Positions 22,406 to 35,394 of a stretch of 64,000 nucleotides of DNA are shown here, piece after piece. A program made the position numbers and the translations under genes. The notes below the pieces were generated by a model. The model had not been told where the DNA came from, ran no database searches, and worked only from the letters and a program-made list of their open reading frames with translations. Numbering within the stretch: position 1 is the stretch's first letter; each line of letters begins with the position of its first letter. The stretch comes from Collybiopsis luxurians FD-317 M1 (Eukaryota; Basidiomycota; Agaricomycetes; Agaricales; Omphalotaceae): contig KN834848.1 of NCBI GenBank assembly GCA_000827265.1, forward strand, positions 1 to 64,000, given 5' to 3'.

Positions 22406-23104
22406 TCGAAACTTGATATCTTGATGACTGCAGTTGATTGAGAGATATCGGCCCCAAACGGTCCTTTATCCTCCCCTCTTCATTTGACGAACAGCCTGAA
22501 TACTCCTTCGGACGCCACTGATCACGGTGCGCATGCTTTTCTTTCTTTATCCTCGAGCACGATGACGTTGGCATTCCTATAAAGAGCGAAAATATATCGT
22601 GTTCTCGACAAGACTTCAGATGCCGCTGACTGCGGCATGTGCGCCTCGTCCCGTTCCTCCGACATTTCCTTGCTAAATTCTGTTCGCTGCAGTAAACGTA
22701 CTCAAAGGAAGATAAGACTACCTGTGAAGAATTTTATCAGCAGTAACACTCCCTTTTTACATAGTCCTGCCCACTCGGGCTCATTTACACGGCAAAACGA
22801 ACCTTTGAGTCTATCACTAACGATCGCATAGACTTCATGAGAAAACAAAACCGCTTGTATGGATCATCGTTTGCGAGACCATGAAGATACCTGATATCCA
22901 TGTATGAATTTGATCCCGATGTGAGTCCTTGTCACTGATTCAAGATTCTGAGCTGTGTCTCCTGGTGACGACGGATATGGATTTGCCTCAGCTATTCATG
23001 AGCTTCGAATACTTCAAGCGGTGGAAGCCAGAGGTGGAGACTAATTTAACTTTGCCGGCTCTGAACAAATAAGCCAAGGCCGGGCCGGGCCGGGAGTTTG
23101 GGCA
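22406..23104. other. Intergenic region with GC-rich mini-repeat
   Basis: No gene is recognised. It should carry the promoter of the nuclease-like/kinase gene, and the 5' exon(s) of that gene might start here (a candidate ATG stretch near 22978 reads MDLPQLFMSFEYFKRW). A short gggcc repeat lies at about 23081-23095. Confidence 0.4.
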
Positions 23105-25005
23105 ATGACCGTCAAAGTTCTCCTGCTCTGTCTTGACGATGATGCCAACATAACCGCAACCTCAGTCCCTGTGCTATTGGATTTAGGCACAGATATCACT
23201 ACAGCCTCCAGGACATTGAAGACAGAGTTGGAAACTTCCAAGAGTACTTTTGCTTTTTTCGTAAGGAGGGTCAACGCAGTATCCTTTGTCAATGATTGTT
23301 CAAGTATATCCTGCAGTGTCTAGATCGGACTATCTGGCGTGACGCAAAGACGATCATGATAGAACAATTGAGAGCTCGTTTCGACTACGATTGGAAGCAG
23401 TGGACTGGAGGGAAACTACAGACCGTCATCGACTATAATCCCGATCATGATAATGAAGAATTGGTTCACCTTCTTGCAATTTTTGCCGGCGAGTTTAAGA
23501 GACTTCGTAAGCGAGAATTAACCCTATGATGCTACTTAATCGCTCATTCTTCCCATAGCTCCACGAGACTGGTTATCCGAGTTGCCTAGTGGCAAATACT
23601 TTTCTGCACGCCCGCCTAAGGCGCGTGCGACTGATGCTGAACCAGCCGAGTTCGCTAAAGGTCAAAGAAACGAAAATACTCGGATTATTTGCGACCGTCC
23701 ACGAGACCCGCTTCATATCCCTATTCCTATCGCGTTACTTGTATCATCGTTCGGAACCTTCCAGACCAACACTCGAACCATCAAACCTTCTGACCGTGCC
23801 TTCCAGTTCGCGAAGAAGATGTCCGATGGACTTTGCGTCATATACAGCGACGAGAGTCAGAGAGAAAGGGCGTTCTGCCAGTTACTCGGTGAGTTTCTGA
23901 ATATGGATATAAACAAGGTGCAAATCGGCGATTATACTACAGTCGGTGCGGTGTTATATGTGCTAAATGGACAGAATGGGGCTTCAAGCATCATCGTCGA
24001 AGTCAAAGTGGAACAGTGTGGCACCAAGGGTGACCCTGGCTTCCAGTTTTCATTAAATTATCTTGAGAATGCGCGCCTTGTCCGTAGTCATGCAGCCGGC
24101 GGAAATGAAAAGGCTCTGCGCTGGATAAAGTCAAGGTTGCCATCAATTCTAATAACGCATGCCGGTCAGTGCTGCTCATTATGGTCTTCATCTTTCGATG
24201 GATTGATCTTTGACTCTTAGGCCTGAGTATCCAAATCTTTGGCGGTGTAATGGTCGACCGCCCTCAAGTCGAAGTTCTCACTGCCTCCGTACCCATATTC
24301 TTCCATGCCTCCCACGAGGACATGTTCCTCGATCTTGCGCGCACCCTGACGGCCCTTCATGTCCTTTTCATCGACATCGACAAAGTGTACAGCACTCCGC
24401 CCGAACACTCTTTCCAAGTTCAACATTCTTTTCCCTATCCCCGCAGCTTCGAACAAGGCAACGAAACGGTTTTCTTCACTTATATCCGATGGGTGGACCC
24501 CACTCGATTTGTCTTCGAGATCAAAACGCAGCAAGATATTGTCCTTTATGTCAAGTACGCTCGGCGGCACAGTGAAGAAACCCATCGTAAAGTTCACCAG
24601 CTTGGGCTTGCCCCGAAGTTGTTGGTGTGCCACGAGCTCGAAGGAGGCTGGAAAATGATTGTCATGGAACCCATCCCCGAAGGCTACGAGGCCGCAGATG
24701 ACATTATATCTCGTCGAACAAAAGCTACCTTGCCTCGAGAAGATATCAAATACATGGTTCGAGAGGCACTAGAACCTTTCTTTGCGGAAGGATATGTCCA
24801 TGGTGATTTGCGAAGCGCGAATATCTATATTCACGTCGATAAGCGGAAGGTTTTGATGATCGATTTCGACTGGAGTGGGCGCGATGGGAAGGTGAATTAT
24901 CCACCAAATATTCGATCCAACAGTAGAATATGGCGTCCGGAGGCAGAGTTGAGCTTACGGTTTATTGAGTTGAAGCACGATCGGGAGATGGTAGAGCATT
25001 TGTAG
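23105..25005 (+). CDS. Nuclease-like/protein-kinase fusion of the Crinkler (CRN) effector type
   Basis: Exons 23105-23269, 23305-23506, 23559-24164 and 24221-25005 join to 1758 nt (585 residues) without stops. Around residue 130 is the landmark LPSGKYFSARPPKARATD, then RPRDPLHIPIPIALL. Residues about 215-330 form a PD-(D/E)XK-like region: ESQRERAF, DYTTVGAVLY, then IIVEVKVEQ and LPSILITHAG. A kinase-like domain follows: VLYVKYARR (ATP lysine), VHGDLRSANIY (catalytic loop, about 523) and MIDFDWSGRDGKVNYPPNI (DFD in place of DFG). Proteins with this order are widespread in mushrooms and have been grouped with Crinkler-type effectors, whose proposed role is in conflict or defence. The first intron is only 35 bp and the start could lie further upstream. 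Confidence 0.82.
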
Positions 25006-25089
25006 CATAGAATGAGGAAAGTTGCAGAAGTTAAGGCGCCGCTCGGCATTTCGACATTTTCACCAGCCTCCTTCTGCTCTAATTTCCAC

Positions 25090-28000
25090 TCAGTGATCTA
25101 AGTGTTCTTTAGCTTGGACCATCGCAAGCAGGTGCTCCTTGTCCGCTGATTCATCAATCAATGCTCTCAATTTCCCGTTCTTGTTCTTCAGCAATTCTGC
25201 GGGGCGGTCAAATTCCACCTGTGCCATGGGAATGGTAAGCTCAAAATCGGCCGCATGAAAGAGGCGGAACATACAATTTGACCCGCATTAAGAACGATCT
25301 AGAGAAAGTCCATCTCAGAAATCATGTAGTGAACACCGCTCTTACAGTCTTATCAGCATCCATAATGGTTTGAAGACGATGAGCAACTGTTATCAGCGTC
25401 GTCTCCTTGTCAAGCTCATTTCGGAGCGACGATTGGATGATGGAGTCGGTCTTGTAGTCTTCCAGGGAGGCCATGAGGTACTTTCGACTATGAATGCCAA
25501 AATGCTTACCGATGGCTGATGTAGCTTCATCGAGAATCAAAAGTTTACTCTCCCTTACCATTGCCCTTGCAAGCGCGACGATCTATCTTTGACCAACGGA
25601 TAGGTTATTTCCCCCACTGGCGACGGCGCTATCCAAGGTCATTCTATCCTCGCCTTCGTCCAGCTCTTCCTGCAGAGAGAATAGTCCAGCGGATCGCAAT
25701 GCACTATTTAATGTTGCATCGTCTTGATGCCCAAATGGATTTAAATTTTCCCGGATGGAGCCACTCAAAAGTTCGCGCTATGCATACCGAGAACAATAAG
25801 AGAAGAAAAGGGGGGAGAGACATGAGATAGACACACGATTTGGGGAATAATAGTAATATTACGCCGTAGGTCCTCTAGGTTGATTGATGATGTTGAGAGG
25901 CCATCGTAGTGCACATTTCCGTCCGAGTAAATCAATCGGAGGAGGGACAGCATCAAGGAGCTCTGCAAGCATGGCAGTAAATGATGGCAAGTACTCGACT
26001 CAGGCAATCGACACTTTACCTTCCCTGAACCTGTCCTCCCGACGACCCCGATTCGCTCCCCCGACTGCACTTCGAATGAGAGGTTCTTTAATACCTTTGG
26101 TCCTTTAGGGGAATAGCTGGCAGAAAGGTCCTCAACGCGGAGATGTCCAGTCGCAGGCCAATAAGCTGGAGGTACACCCTCAGGGACTGGAGGTTTCTCT
26201 TGCTCAATGGCAATGTAGGCGCCGATACGTTCGAGACTGTTTCCACGAACTTCCAATTGATTGACAGCTCGGATCCACCAAAGAATGGTTCCACTGAAAC
26301 CGACTAGAAAATATCAACCTCTCAATCAAGATTAAGCAAAATAGTAAAGCCGGAGATTGACCAGCCATATGGAGAGAAAATCCAACATCCGAAGCATCCT
26401 TGTGTCCTATATAGAGCAAATATGCAGCAAGGGAAGCGGCAAATACGTTACTAATCGCATCTACGCGGACGTCTATCCATCGATTCAAGTTGTAAAAGGT
26501 TCTCGCCGGCCGAGAGTAGTGGTCAATTTGAACCTGGATTTCTTTCCTAAACGATTCCTCCACGCCGTACGCTCGTATAGACGCTACAATACCCGGCATC
26601 AGTTCCTCTGAAGTGGGTATCCAATAAGGTACCCACTCAGTCCGGCCATCGCCGCGCCAAAGTGACCAAGTACGGGAGCCTTTGCATTGCTCATTTCTCT
26701 CTTAACCGGGAGCTGTGCGTGAATATAGACGTTTCCGCACCAAGCGCCGAACAGTCCAATGAACGTCGCTGGGAGGAGGAATGCGGGGGTCAGAATGATG
26801 ACTGCCAAAAACTTAATAACTATCCCCAAAGACATGGAAACAAAATCGGAAAACATCTGTGCTAGCAGGTCGTCAACTGTAAACTTGCTCAGCATCAGAA
26901 AGGAAAAGGACATTAGGGACGCACCATCACGAATATCTTGTGTGCATCTGGTGATGACACGCGAAGTGGGAGTGGTATCCAGCCACCTAATGGAAACATA
27001 GAAGTATACTGGGTGAAGAGTTTGAGTGAGAGATGAAATACCTTAGAGTTGCTCCGACGACTGAAGTAACAAGACGTTGGTGGATGACTCTGGACGCCCT
27101 TAAAACGCCCAAGAGGTATATAATATACCCAATGCAGAAGGTAAGAATCAGGACCGCCAAAATTGCGACTGGACACCAATGAGTATACAAGTCACAAGGA
27201 ATGCCAGAGACTTACCATATATTGCCAAGTAACTGTTATCCAGGTTGAGTAGCCCGTTGATAGAGCCAAAAAGAAACAAGCGACTTACAAAGGAACATTC
27301 ACTTGAGGGGGATCACCGACCTTCTCGTACTGGCGTGCCCAATACCCCAAGAAATACATCTGACCTGAAAGATTGAAAATAAGCAGGTAAGGCACAAGAC
27401 AAAGGGATAGTTGTGTTATTGCCATTCTCAAAGATCTCGCTGGCCAGGAACAGGCCGATGAACGTAAAGAAGAAGAGACCTATATGGTTACTCCCCATGG
27501 ATGCAAAGAACAGTTTCACTAATCAAGATGCAAGTCAGTGAGAATTCATCCAGGTAACTGAGGTTAACCTGTACAAGCAGACCAGCTAATGTTCCCCAGC
27601 TCAACTTCCTCCTTGAGAATAAGCTTCCTGTCCTTGCCAGAAGGTTCGTTCGGCGCTGGTTGGGGGTCGATCTCGTCGCGGGCCCTTTCCGCCTCTGCTT
27701 TGTCCTTCTCCACCTCAGCAGCCAAAGTTTCATCAGCAGATATAGCATGTTCAATAGGTGATTGACTAGCGACTCGTCCATCCTTAATAGACACCACGAA
27801 TTTTGCTACGGGTTGAACTAGAACGACGTTATGGGTCTAGAAGATCTCGTTCAAACACTGTCCGAGAAAAACGGAAAGGAAGACTTACAACTAGAAGTAC
27901 AGTTCTTCCTTGAATGAGGTCTCCTTTGAGACACTTGTCCACAATCCATTTTGAGGTATGAACACTGGGAGGAGAGCCAAGTCAGCACAGCGATGTGATC

Positions 28001-28212
28001 ATAGTGGAGAGAGATGTACTCTAATGCAGCGAGCACATCATCAAGCAAAATGATCTCCGCTCGAGAGTAGACAGCTCTTGCAAGCGTGACCCGCGCTTTC
28101 TGACCTCCACTCAATGTCAGCCCCCGTTCCCCAACCTCAGTCTGATCACCAGCGTCGAACAGTTCGAGATCCTTCTCGAGGCAACACTGATAGATAACCT
28201 TTTTATACTGCG
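25090..28212 (-). pseudogene. ABC transporter (ABCC/MRP type), 5'-truncated, with a nonsense codon
   Basis: Reading leftward, the first recognisable exon (from 28212) encodes [17 protein letters not shown], the NBD1 signature [18 protein letters not shown] and Walker [13 protein letters not shown] charged linker, a full second membrane domain (REMSNAKAPVLGHFGAAMAG, FYNLNRWIDVRVDAI, FAASLAAYLLY) and NBD2 follow. NBD2 has Walker A GVVGRTGSGK, NLSVGQR, LLILDEATSAI and a TVAHRLQTIMDADK segment. At least ten introns splice cleanly to the end LKNKNGKLRALIDESADKEH. Two defects show. The first membrane domain and Walker A of NBD1 are missing, with AT-rich repeat DNA in their place. A TAG (25585-25583) replaces the invariant Gln after NLSVGQR. 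Relatives export drugs or organic anions; this copy should be dead unless the 5' part lies elsewhere. Confidence 0.9.
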
Positions 28213-31200
28213 CTGGAAAAATAGAACAAAAATGCCATATTCTCCAGTTGGGGTTGCATATGAATGTTTGATGGATGAGTGGAAAGTATATTGAGCTCAA
28301 ATACCTATCTCACTACCAAGTAGAGTGAGTAATTTTACACAGTATGTATGACTCAGGATGTATGCACAGACCCAGCATTGCTTTAATGTAATTGAATATG
28401 TGAGTACAAAATCCATAAAGTAATTATATTCACTTGAACCATTATACAATGGTGCTCACATTCATGATATGCTCATTTACTTCTTGCTGATTTTTTCAAT
28501 TTCCCTACACCCATTGAATAACAAAGAACAGAGTAGCAATATGCTGTTTATACAGTGCTTGCACAAACTCATATGCTCAAAGTTAGAGAATAACAGTTGG
28601 GTCATGTCATGACCTTTACATTCAAATAGATAGATATACAAACACTAGGCAAGAGCTCAACCATGGTGTCTGTATTGTAAGGTCTATAATTGCAACCAAG
28701 TCAATAATAGTAGAAGTCAATAATAGTAAAATTTGAAGATAATAATTCAGGCTCTTTCCTCATTGAAGTCATTTATAGCTAAGTACTAGAATGTTTCTGG
28801 AATACTTATTCTACCAATGCTGCAAGTTGGAAGATGAATCAAATAGAGGAAAGTAGGATACTCCAAATTTTGAAAGTATGAGTTTTGACTTGGAACTTCT
28901 GAGAGGATAAGTAAACAACTGTGTAGACATATTGGTGTGTCAATACACAAGACATCATTGATCTGCAACAGTCTGATCATTCAACTGACAACAAGTGACT
29001 GAATCTGGATAGAATCAGGAACTTAAAATCTCAGCAGATGCTTGACAGCAAAATTGTATTAATAGTAATGGATTGGTGAGATATACACCTGTAAGAACTA
29101 AGATGAGGATCTACAATTTGAGAGACCAGGCTAATAAATATGATTACTTGAGAATTGAGGCATTTGTGATAAGGCATTTGGATAGCATTTTCTCAAGAGT
29201 CAAGGGATAAATGAAAAAATGAATTTTGAAGTATGAAGATGTTGATAGTCCAATCAGTAGAGTGATATTTTACCAATTGACAAGGCATCTTGAGCAAGAG
29301 GATATGTTTGAAGTATGGAGGACAATGAGAATAGTCCAGTATGTGAGCACAACTATTCAGAGTTGAGTCGGCACAGCTGGATTGCTAGTTAACCTGTTAT
29401 TTTGAGCTGCTCATTTATTTTCCATATTCTCCAGTACCCCCATGCTGGTATTTGCAACAAAGACAGTTAAGCACCTTTCTGCTAATGACCCAATATATAT
29501 CCCTAGGTATATTCGGTCAGATTGATAGCTACAGCTAAAGTAAACAGCAGTCTCAGCAATATTAGGCATACAATTCACTTGGTTCACTCAGGGAACATTA
29601 ATATTCAGAGTATTCTGCAATCAGATGCTGTAATGAAGACCAAAAACATGCTAAATAAGTTTTAATGAGAGATACATTTTGCCGAGACTCGGCAAGTTAA
29701 GCTGTCAAGCGCGGGAAAAAAAAGTTACTTGAAAAGCTACTTTGCGCACACTCGATCTAACTCTATGGCCTGTGTTACGCACTACATCATGATGGAGTTG
29801 CGGTCATAAAGATACAGGACATGCTGAAAGTCAATGATAATGTTTGACAGCATACAATGCAATAGTGAACAAAGAACAAAGACAGAAACTCCAATTAGTA
29901 GAAACATCGGCAACACTGGTAAATATAGTGAGGAAACTAGTTGCAGGCCGCAATGAAAAGTTTTCAGATGGTTTAAATTTTACCAAGGCTCACTCCGAGC
30001 ATGGAAAATGACAAGTTAACTTGATTGAATTGAATGCGATCATAAGTTACCTATCACTGAGCCAATTTGCTCGCACTCCCTATCTGGATTATCGGACCCC
30101 TGCAATCAAGTTTCATCCTTCGGCCAAGCTTTGCACAACCTGTACTTGATCCGATTCTTCCGTAGATCTCGCAATACATCTGCATCTGGTTCAGATTAAG
30201 AAGGCCAATGTAGGGACAGCACATTGCATGATTGAAGAGTAGTCTCGCAGTTTTCCAGTAACGATGACCACGCTAGAATGTCTAAGAATGGTGTAAATCC
30301 AGCGGCAGGGTCTCTGCTGATGCTGCATCTGTCAAATACCGATCAATGATATGTATAATTTGGAGTTGAGACCATCTTTCACGAATGCCAGTTCTATCTC
30401 ACCTGCATTACCAAGACAAATTGTCCTAAATCAATCGAACTGAATCCATGAGATAGATACTGAGTCTCACGGGCTGTATTGTTGGTGTACCTGTCCAAAA
30501 GATGACTGTCAGGGGATAGGGAGGTGAACAATTGGGAGACAGGGGCAGGCTACTTGACCCGAGTTACAAAGAGGCGGGGGTAGTTATCAGGATGAGTGGA
30601 CTTGTCAGCGTGGGGCTGTTTCAAATCAAACATCCGAGAATGAAGCAGTACCAAATTAGACATCTCCATGTCCGAAAAATCCCTCACCTCATACTCGCAA
30701 AGCTACAGGACTGAGGAGAGAAAATTACTTGGTAAGGCCAAAAGACTAACCAATGCAGAGAACCCATTTGGAGGTATTGATCCCGGAAATGATTACTGAC
30801 TTGCATCAAAGACCTAAACATTGACGTTCCATTATATTACATTATGATGAATCTTAATTCCACCATTACTAGCAACTGAATTTGCTTTGAGTTTACACGA
30901 TGTTTACGTATCTCCAAATCCATAGCCATTTGTCCACTTTTGCCGCTCTATCGAGATGTTAGTTGAGGAATAATACAATCATAAGTTATTGATGTACTAG
31001 TGACTGTTAGGCAATATTCAACTCAGTTGATAGAAAAACAGCTCGATGTTAAAGCTGTTAGATTATATTGAATTACATAATTAATCTCAATTCCATCATA
31101 AGTAGCTTTTTTATCAACTGAGGTGCACCGTACAAAGTGGCTGCAAGATATCGAACCCACTATACAGCTTATATGAAAGCCGATAACTTGAAAGGTGAGG

Positions 31201-31696
31201 AGGAGGAAATGTAGCAAGTAGAAAGGCTTGTTTAGGGAATTTCCAAGCTGTATATGTGGTGCACTGTCGCTCCGACTCTAACATTATCAACTGATGATAA
31301 TTTTGAATGTTGGATAATAGAGGTAAAATACAAAGGTCGAATAAATGCAAAACTGTTGCCAGCGGAACTACTGCGCAGCTCAATTTCTCATCATTCCAAT
31401 GAGACGCTATCAAATAAGTTACATGTCTCTAATGATCTTATGCCACAACAATGGTCAAAGTTGGCCTTTCATCTCAATCAGCGTACAACTCATCTAACCA
31501 ATTTCTAATGTTCATTTGAGTTCATTACTATTTCTTTGAATTTATAAGAATTTTGATTGATGCTCTTGGCATCAGAATATATCAGCAAAGAAACAGATCT
31601 GTTGGAACAGCCTGGTAAATTCATGTATTTAAGTCCATCCATATGTCACAAATGCATCTGGGTTGTGCTGCTTGCATTTAGTGACCTCCAACAAAA
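28213..31696. other. AT-rich, gene-free DNA between the ABC fragment and a 7TM gene
   Basis: About 3.5 kb with no open frame of recognisable family and no clean LTR or TIR pair that I could define. The expected upstream exons of the ABC transporter are absent. The stretch probably consists of old transposon remnants. Confidence 0.5.
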
Positions 31697-33306
31697 ATGG
31701 ACAGTACGACAATGCAACAAATGAAAGTATCGTATGTTCTATCTTGACGGAACTAATTTTCTTTAACAAAATTGACAATACTTTACTTTCAGGTTAGCAC
31801 AAAACTATGCAGGAGCCGCCTCAACAAGTGCGCAATCTTATTTTCCAAGCACCCATCTTATCTAAAACATGTCTAGCATTTTGGGTAGCTGACTATCTAG
31901 AATCACTACCCACTGAAATATGTATGATATGGATGAAAAGGCGGACTGGAACATCTATATTATTCATTCTCAACCGATATACCTTTTCATATCTCTGGTC
32001 CTCACTGGAGTATTCAGTTTTCCTGGAGAAAGCAAAGACAATGAGTTAAATGCTCTAATTCCTGCTAAAATGGCCGCTTTTACTAATGATTTGTAGATGC
32101 AATGTATTGGGATGGTTGTATCAACTTCTACAATCTGTGGCACCCGCCTCGACCAGTGGTAAGAACTATCTGTTTGGTTGCAAGAATATATATATATAAT
32201 GCTCCTTAGGTCTTTTTACTCTGAGAGTCTATGCAATATATGGCAGAAACAGAATGATATTGGCAACAGCTGCCCTTTTTATACTTTCGAGATTTTCTGT
32301 AGATATCTTGGTGAGTTTAGCAAGTTTAGTCCATTAGGCAAGCCCATAACTGCCCATTATAGAATACAGTACTTGGTCAAGGTATTGCTTTAACTGGACT
32401 TCCCTTTCAATACTTTTCAAGGTGTGGCTTGGACACATCAAATGTTGATCTGTATGGCAAGTAAGGACATTTAGTAGACCACTTACTGCATACACTGATT
32501 TCAATCTATACATTTAGAGGTAGGCTCTTCCCAAGAGTGCAGCTTATGTCTTTTCAATTTTGCAACTTTTCAGTATAACTTAGTTTTCCCTTCCTGAATT
32601 TGGCATTTGATGTTTTCATTTTTGCATTGACACTGAGGAAGACATTTCATCATGCCATTGAAATGAAGAGGCTTGGTGAATCTAGTGTTACCCAATTAAT
32701 TATTCGTGATGGTAAGTCATTTAGATTTATCAATGAAAATTCCAGCTTAATGAGTTGCCTGAGGTTCCGTTTACTTCCTGTGGGCATTCACATTATTGTC
32801 TCTCTTAATTGTTTCTAAAAATTGTCCCAGGATCATGCTGGTGGTTGCAGTTTTGAATACCGTTGCTTATTTGGTATGTCAAGATATATATTTCAGCCCC
32901 AGGATATAATAAAATTCTCTCAGGTCAATCTACCCGCAAATTCCAATATTAATGTATGTGCATAATCATTTGAGTATGCTCCAATTGTGCAATTTTTCAT
33001 ATAAATGGCAAGTCATTTTTTAACTTGGTGATACCATTCTTTGGAAAGTGAGTAAAGATACTCTAAAGTCATAACTTTTGGTTATTAAGTTCAGATTTTT
33101 GCAATTTAAGCCTGCCAAATATTTTAATCAGCCGACTTATGCTCAATTTATGCACCTGCTCTGACCCTGAACAACTGTCCGGGTTCAGCCAGAGTGCTCA
33201 AGGCCAGCAATACTCGACATTGCAGTTTGCAACCAGCAGCCCCTTAGGGAATATTGGGGCTCCATTGAATGGAGGTGCTGTGGAAGATAAATATGGCGAA
33301 GAATGA
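31697..33306 (+). CDS. DUF6533-type 7TM protein (locus 1, possibly frameshifted)
   Basis: Exon 1 starts MDSTTMQQMKVS (31697). Exon 2 gives LAQNYAGAAST and exon 3 FWVADYLESLPTEICMIWMK then TGTSILFILNRY, the DUF6533 signature. Later exons carry VFTLRVYAIYGRNRMIL and FILSRFSVDIL, LAFDVFIFALTLRKTFHHAI with MKRLGESSVTQLIIRDG, LVVAVLNTVAYLV, and the end SRLMLNLCTC...GNIGAPLNGG with stop at 33304-33306. DUF6533 marks a basidiomycete-expanded group of predicted 7TM proteins of unknown function. After the DUF6533 exon the frame appears to shift (VFPGESKDN is in another frame than SLEYSVF), so this copy may be damaged. It shares its C-terminal motif with the gene at 39054-40720. Confidence 0.68.
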
Positions 33307-33375
33307 GATTGTTTAATGTAATACTTAATTGTGACAGATATGCTCTATATACCATTCTCTTGAGGCAAAATTTGA

Positions 33376-33487
33376 ATTTTTTTTTTTTTTTTGAGAGTAC
33401 AGATTCTTACAGGAACTATTTATTCTTGAAAGTTACCTTTTTTTCTGTTTTTTTTTTTTTTTTTTCTTATTTTTTAATTTATTTTTT
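33376..33487. repeat. Poly(T)-rich low-complexity tracts
   Basis: Two long T runs (about 33378-33392 and 33448-33467) with further T-rich sequence. Plausibly the 3' flank of the 7TM gene or the remains of a poly(A) tail on the other strand. Confidence 0.8.
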
Positions 33488-34080
33488 CCTTTTGGATGTT
33501 TTTGCTATTTAGTCAAGTATCCATATTCTATATTAGCAAGTTCAAGTTGAATTGTGTGATCTTTTTGACTTCTGAATCTTTAAACTCTTGAGCGGCCTGG
33601 GTACTTATTGTGATCACCCCTCCAAAATATAATTCTTACTTGAAAGTTGACTCTCAATATCTTTGAATTTCATTAATTACTTTTTTGGATATTTCATCCA
33701 GGTATTTGAGTATTATAATATGCCAACTAGGGTTCAGAGCTGGAAGGCCTTCAGGCTGGGCCCTACTCAGCCCTAGCCCTGCTAGGGGCTCAAGAGGACT
33801 CACATCCCAGCTCAAAATTTCCAGAAGCCACCAGCCAGGTCTTACTCATGGTGTTCAAGAGCTTCATTGAACTGTACTCCTAATGACCTGTGTTGCCTCT
33901 TGAATAGATCTTCACTAAGATTACTACCTACATATAAATAAAAATCACAGCAAATTTACACCATTATCCAGACTGATTGATTTCTCAAATGGTGCTGAGT
34001 TTTTCAACTCTGTTCAAAAAGAAACTGATAAACCCCAATAAGCAAAGGATAAGGTTGTATTAGAAAACATTGGTTCATTA

Positions 34081-35394
34081 TAGAGATGGGCATGAGTACT
34101 CACCACTCAATAACTATGATCGGCACCTTAGTAGATACCTGGGTATTCTACTACAGTGCTTTGCATAATCCTGCGGCCCTTTGGAATCTGCGCTGCTGTT
34201 AATTTGTGTTTATGTGTTTAGCGCACCTATTGGGTGTTTGTGTAATGAGTGTGCAAACCATGTATGCTGTATGCCATATTTACAGCCCTATGAACACTAG
34301 CTAATCAGAATATGCACCACTGGTGAGTAAATCAGTGTATGGGAGGCTGGAGTGACAAGCAAGTAATAGTCTAGCAATGGTGTGCCTTATGACACAGCTA
34401 ACAGCACATTGATCTGGTGACTGGGGTACTTGGTGTATCCCGCCATTCAGGGTAAAAAGCAATAAAATTTAGTATGCTGTGGTACTGGCTGCAACCTACA
34501 AGGATATAAGGGCTGACTCCCAGAATTCTCGGCAGTTACTGAGGGAGGCATTGAGGAAGGCATTGAGGAAATGATGCCGGCAGCTGTTGCCGTGTCACAT
34601 GTCAGTGATGGAGTAACAAAGCATGCAGACAAGAGGTGAACAAGGTGAGCAGACGTCGAAAGTCTTTACTGAGTATTTGGCCAGAAATGACAAGGATAAA
34701 GTGTCGATTCAGAAAATCCTACCCTACTTCTATGTATATGCTGGCTTATATAGTAAATTAGGGTATATGTAATTAGTTGAGTAACTGTCCAAGTGATCTA
34801 TGAGTAATGATGCGAGTACAGATGGAATGAAAGTGTGAATGTAGTCTAATTGAATAAATGTAATGTAAATGATGAATAAAAGGAATGTGGGTATATGCGG
34901 AGCTATGCAAGTGTTACAGCAATATGTGACACACCGCTACATGCCGGGCATCATTACACAAATACAAATAACTAGCGGCGCATATTCTGAAGGGCCGCAA
35001 AATTATGCAAAGCACTGTACATAATGAACTCATGTTAACTTGTGCACTAGTGAGTACAGGCAAGTTAACACAAGTTACTTGAGTACTTGTAGACAATTTA
35101 CAATAAAAATGTGGCCATGTTGCTGTTGATTTCTCTATTGAAATCAATGCAAGTGATACATATCTCAAGAATCTGTCACCTAGTAGTAAGGTGGTAAATA
35201 TATACATATTACTATGAAGCTGATATTATACCCATGAGTCAGCACAAGTTTTCAATTTCCTAAAAGGCTGACCTTAACTCAGGTGTGAACTCATTGCACA
35301 AGTAACTCACTAGCTGGTAAAAACTCTACCCGCAGGTACAAGTGCGAGTTTGCTCATGAGTACCCTTGTTAACTCAGTATTGTACCCATCTCTA
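34081..35394. mobile_element. hAT-like element nested in the TRIM left repeat
   Basis: The termini are TAGAGATGGG...CCCATCTCTA (perfect 10 bp, weaker beyond). The flanking 8-mers gttcatta (34073-34080) and gtctatta (35395-35402) agree at 6 of 8 positions, consistent with an aged 8-bp hAT duplication. Removing it rejoins the TRIM repeat. No transposase frame is present, and a TA-flanked MITE is nested inside. Confidence 0.78.
34154..35017. mobile_element. Tc1/mariner (pogo-like) MITE nested in the hAT element
   Basis: The ends are CAGTGCTTTGCATAAT...ATTATGCAAAGCACTG within about 60 bp of imperfect inverted repeats (both continuing into gcggccctt). They are flanked by TA on each side (34152-34153, 35018-35019). 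CAGT ends with a TA duplication fit pogo/Fot-type elements. At 864 bp without a DDE frame it is non-autonomous. Confidence 0.85.

Noticed and set aside
24217..24633. 138-codon - strand frame opposite the kinase gene
   Set aside because: Antisense shadow of an exon with clear kinase and nuclease-like motifs.
33730..33880. GC-rich block with agggctgggcc-type motifs resembling hAT ends
   Set aside because: No paired terminus or 8-bp duplication could be located.
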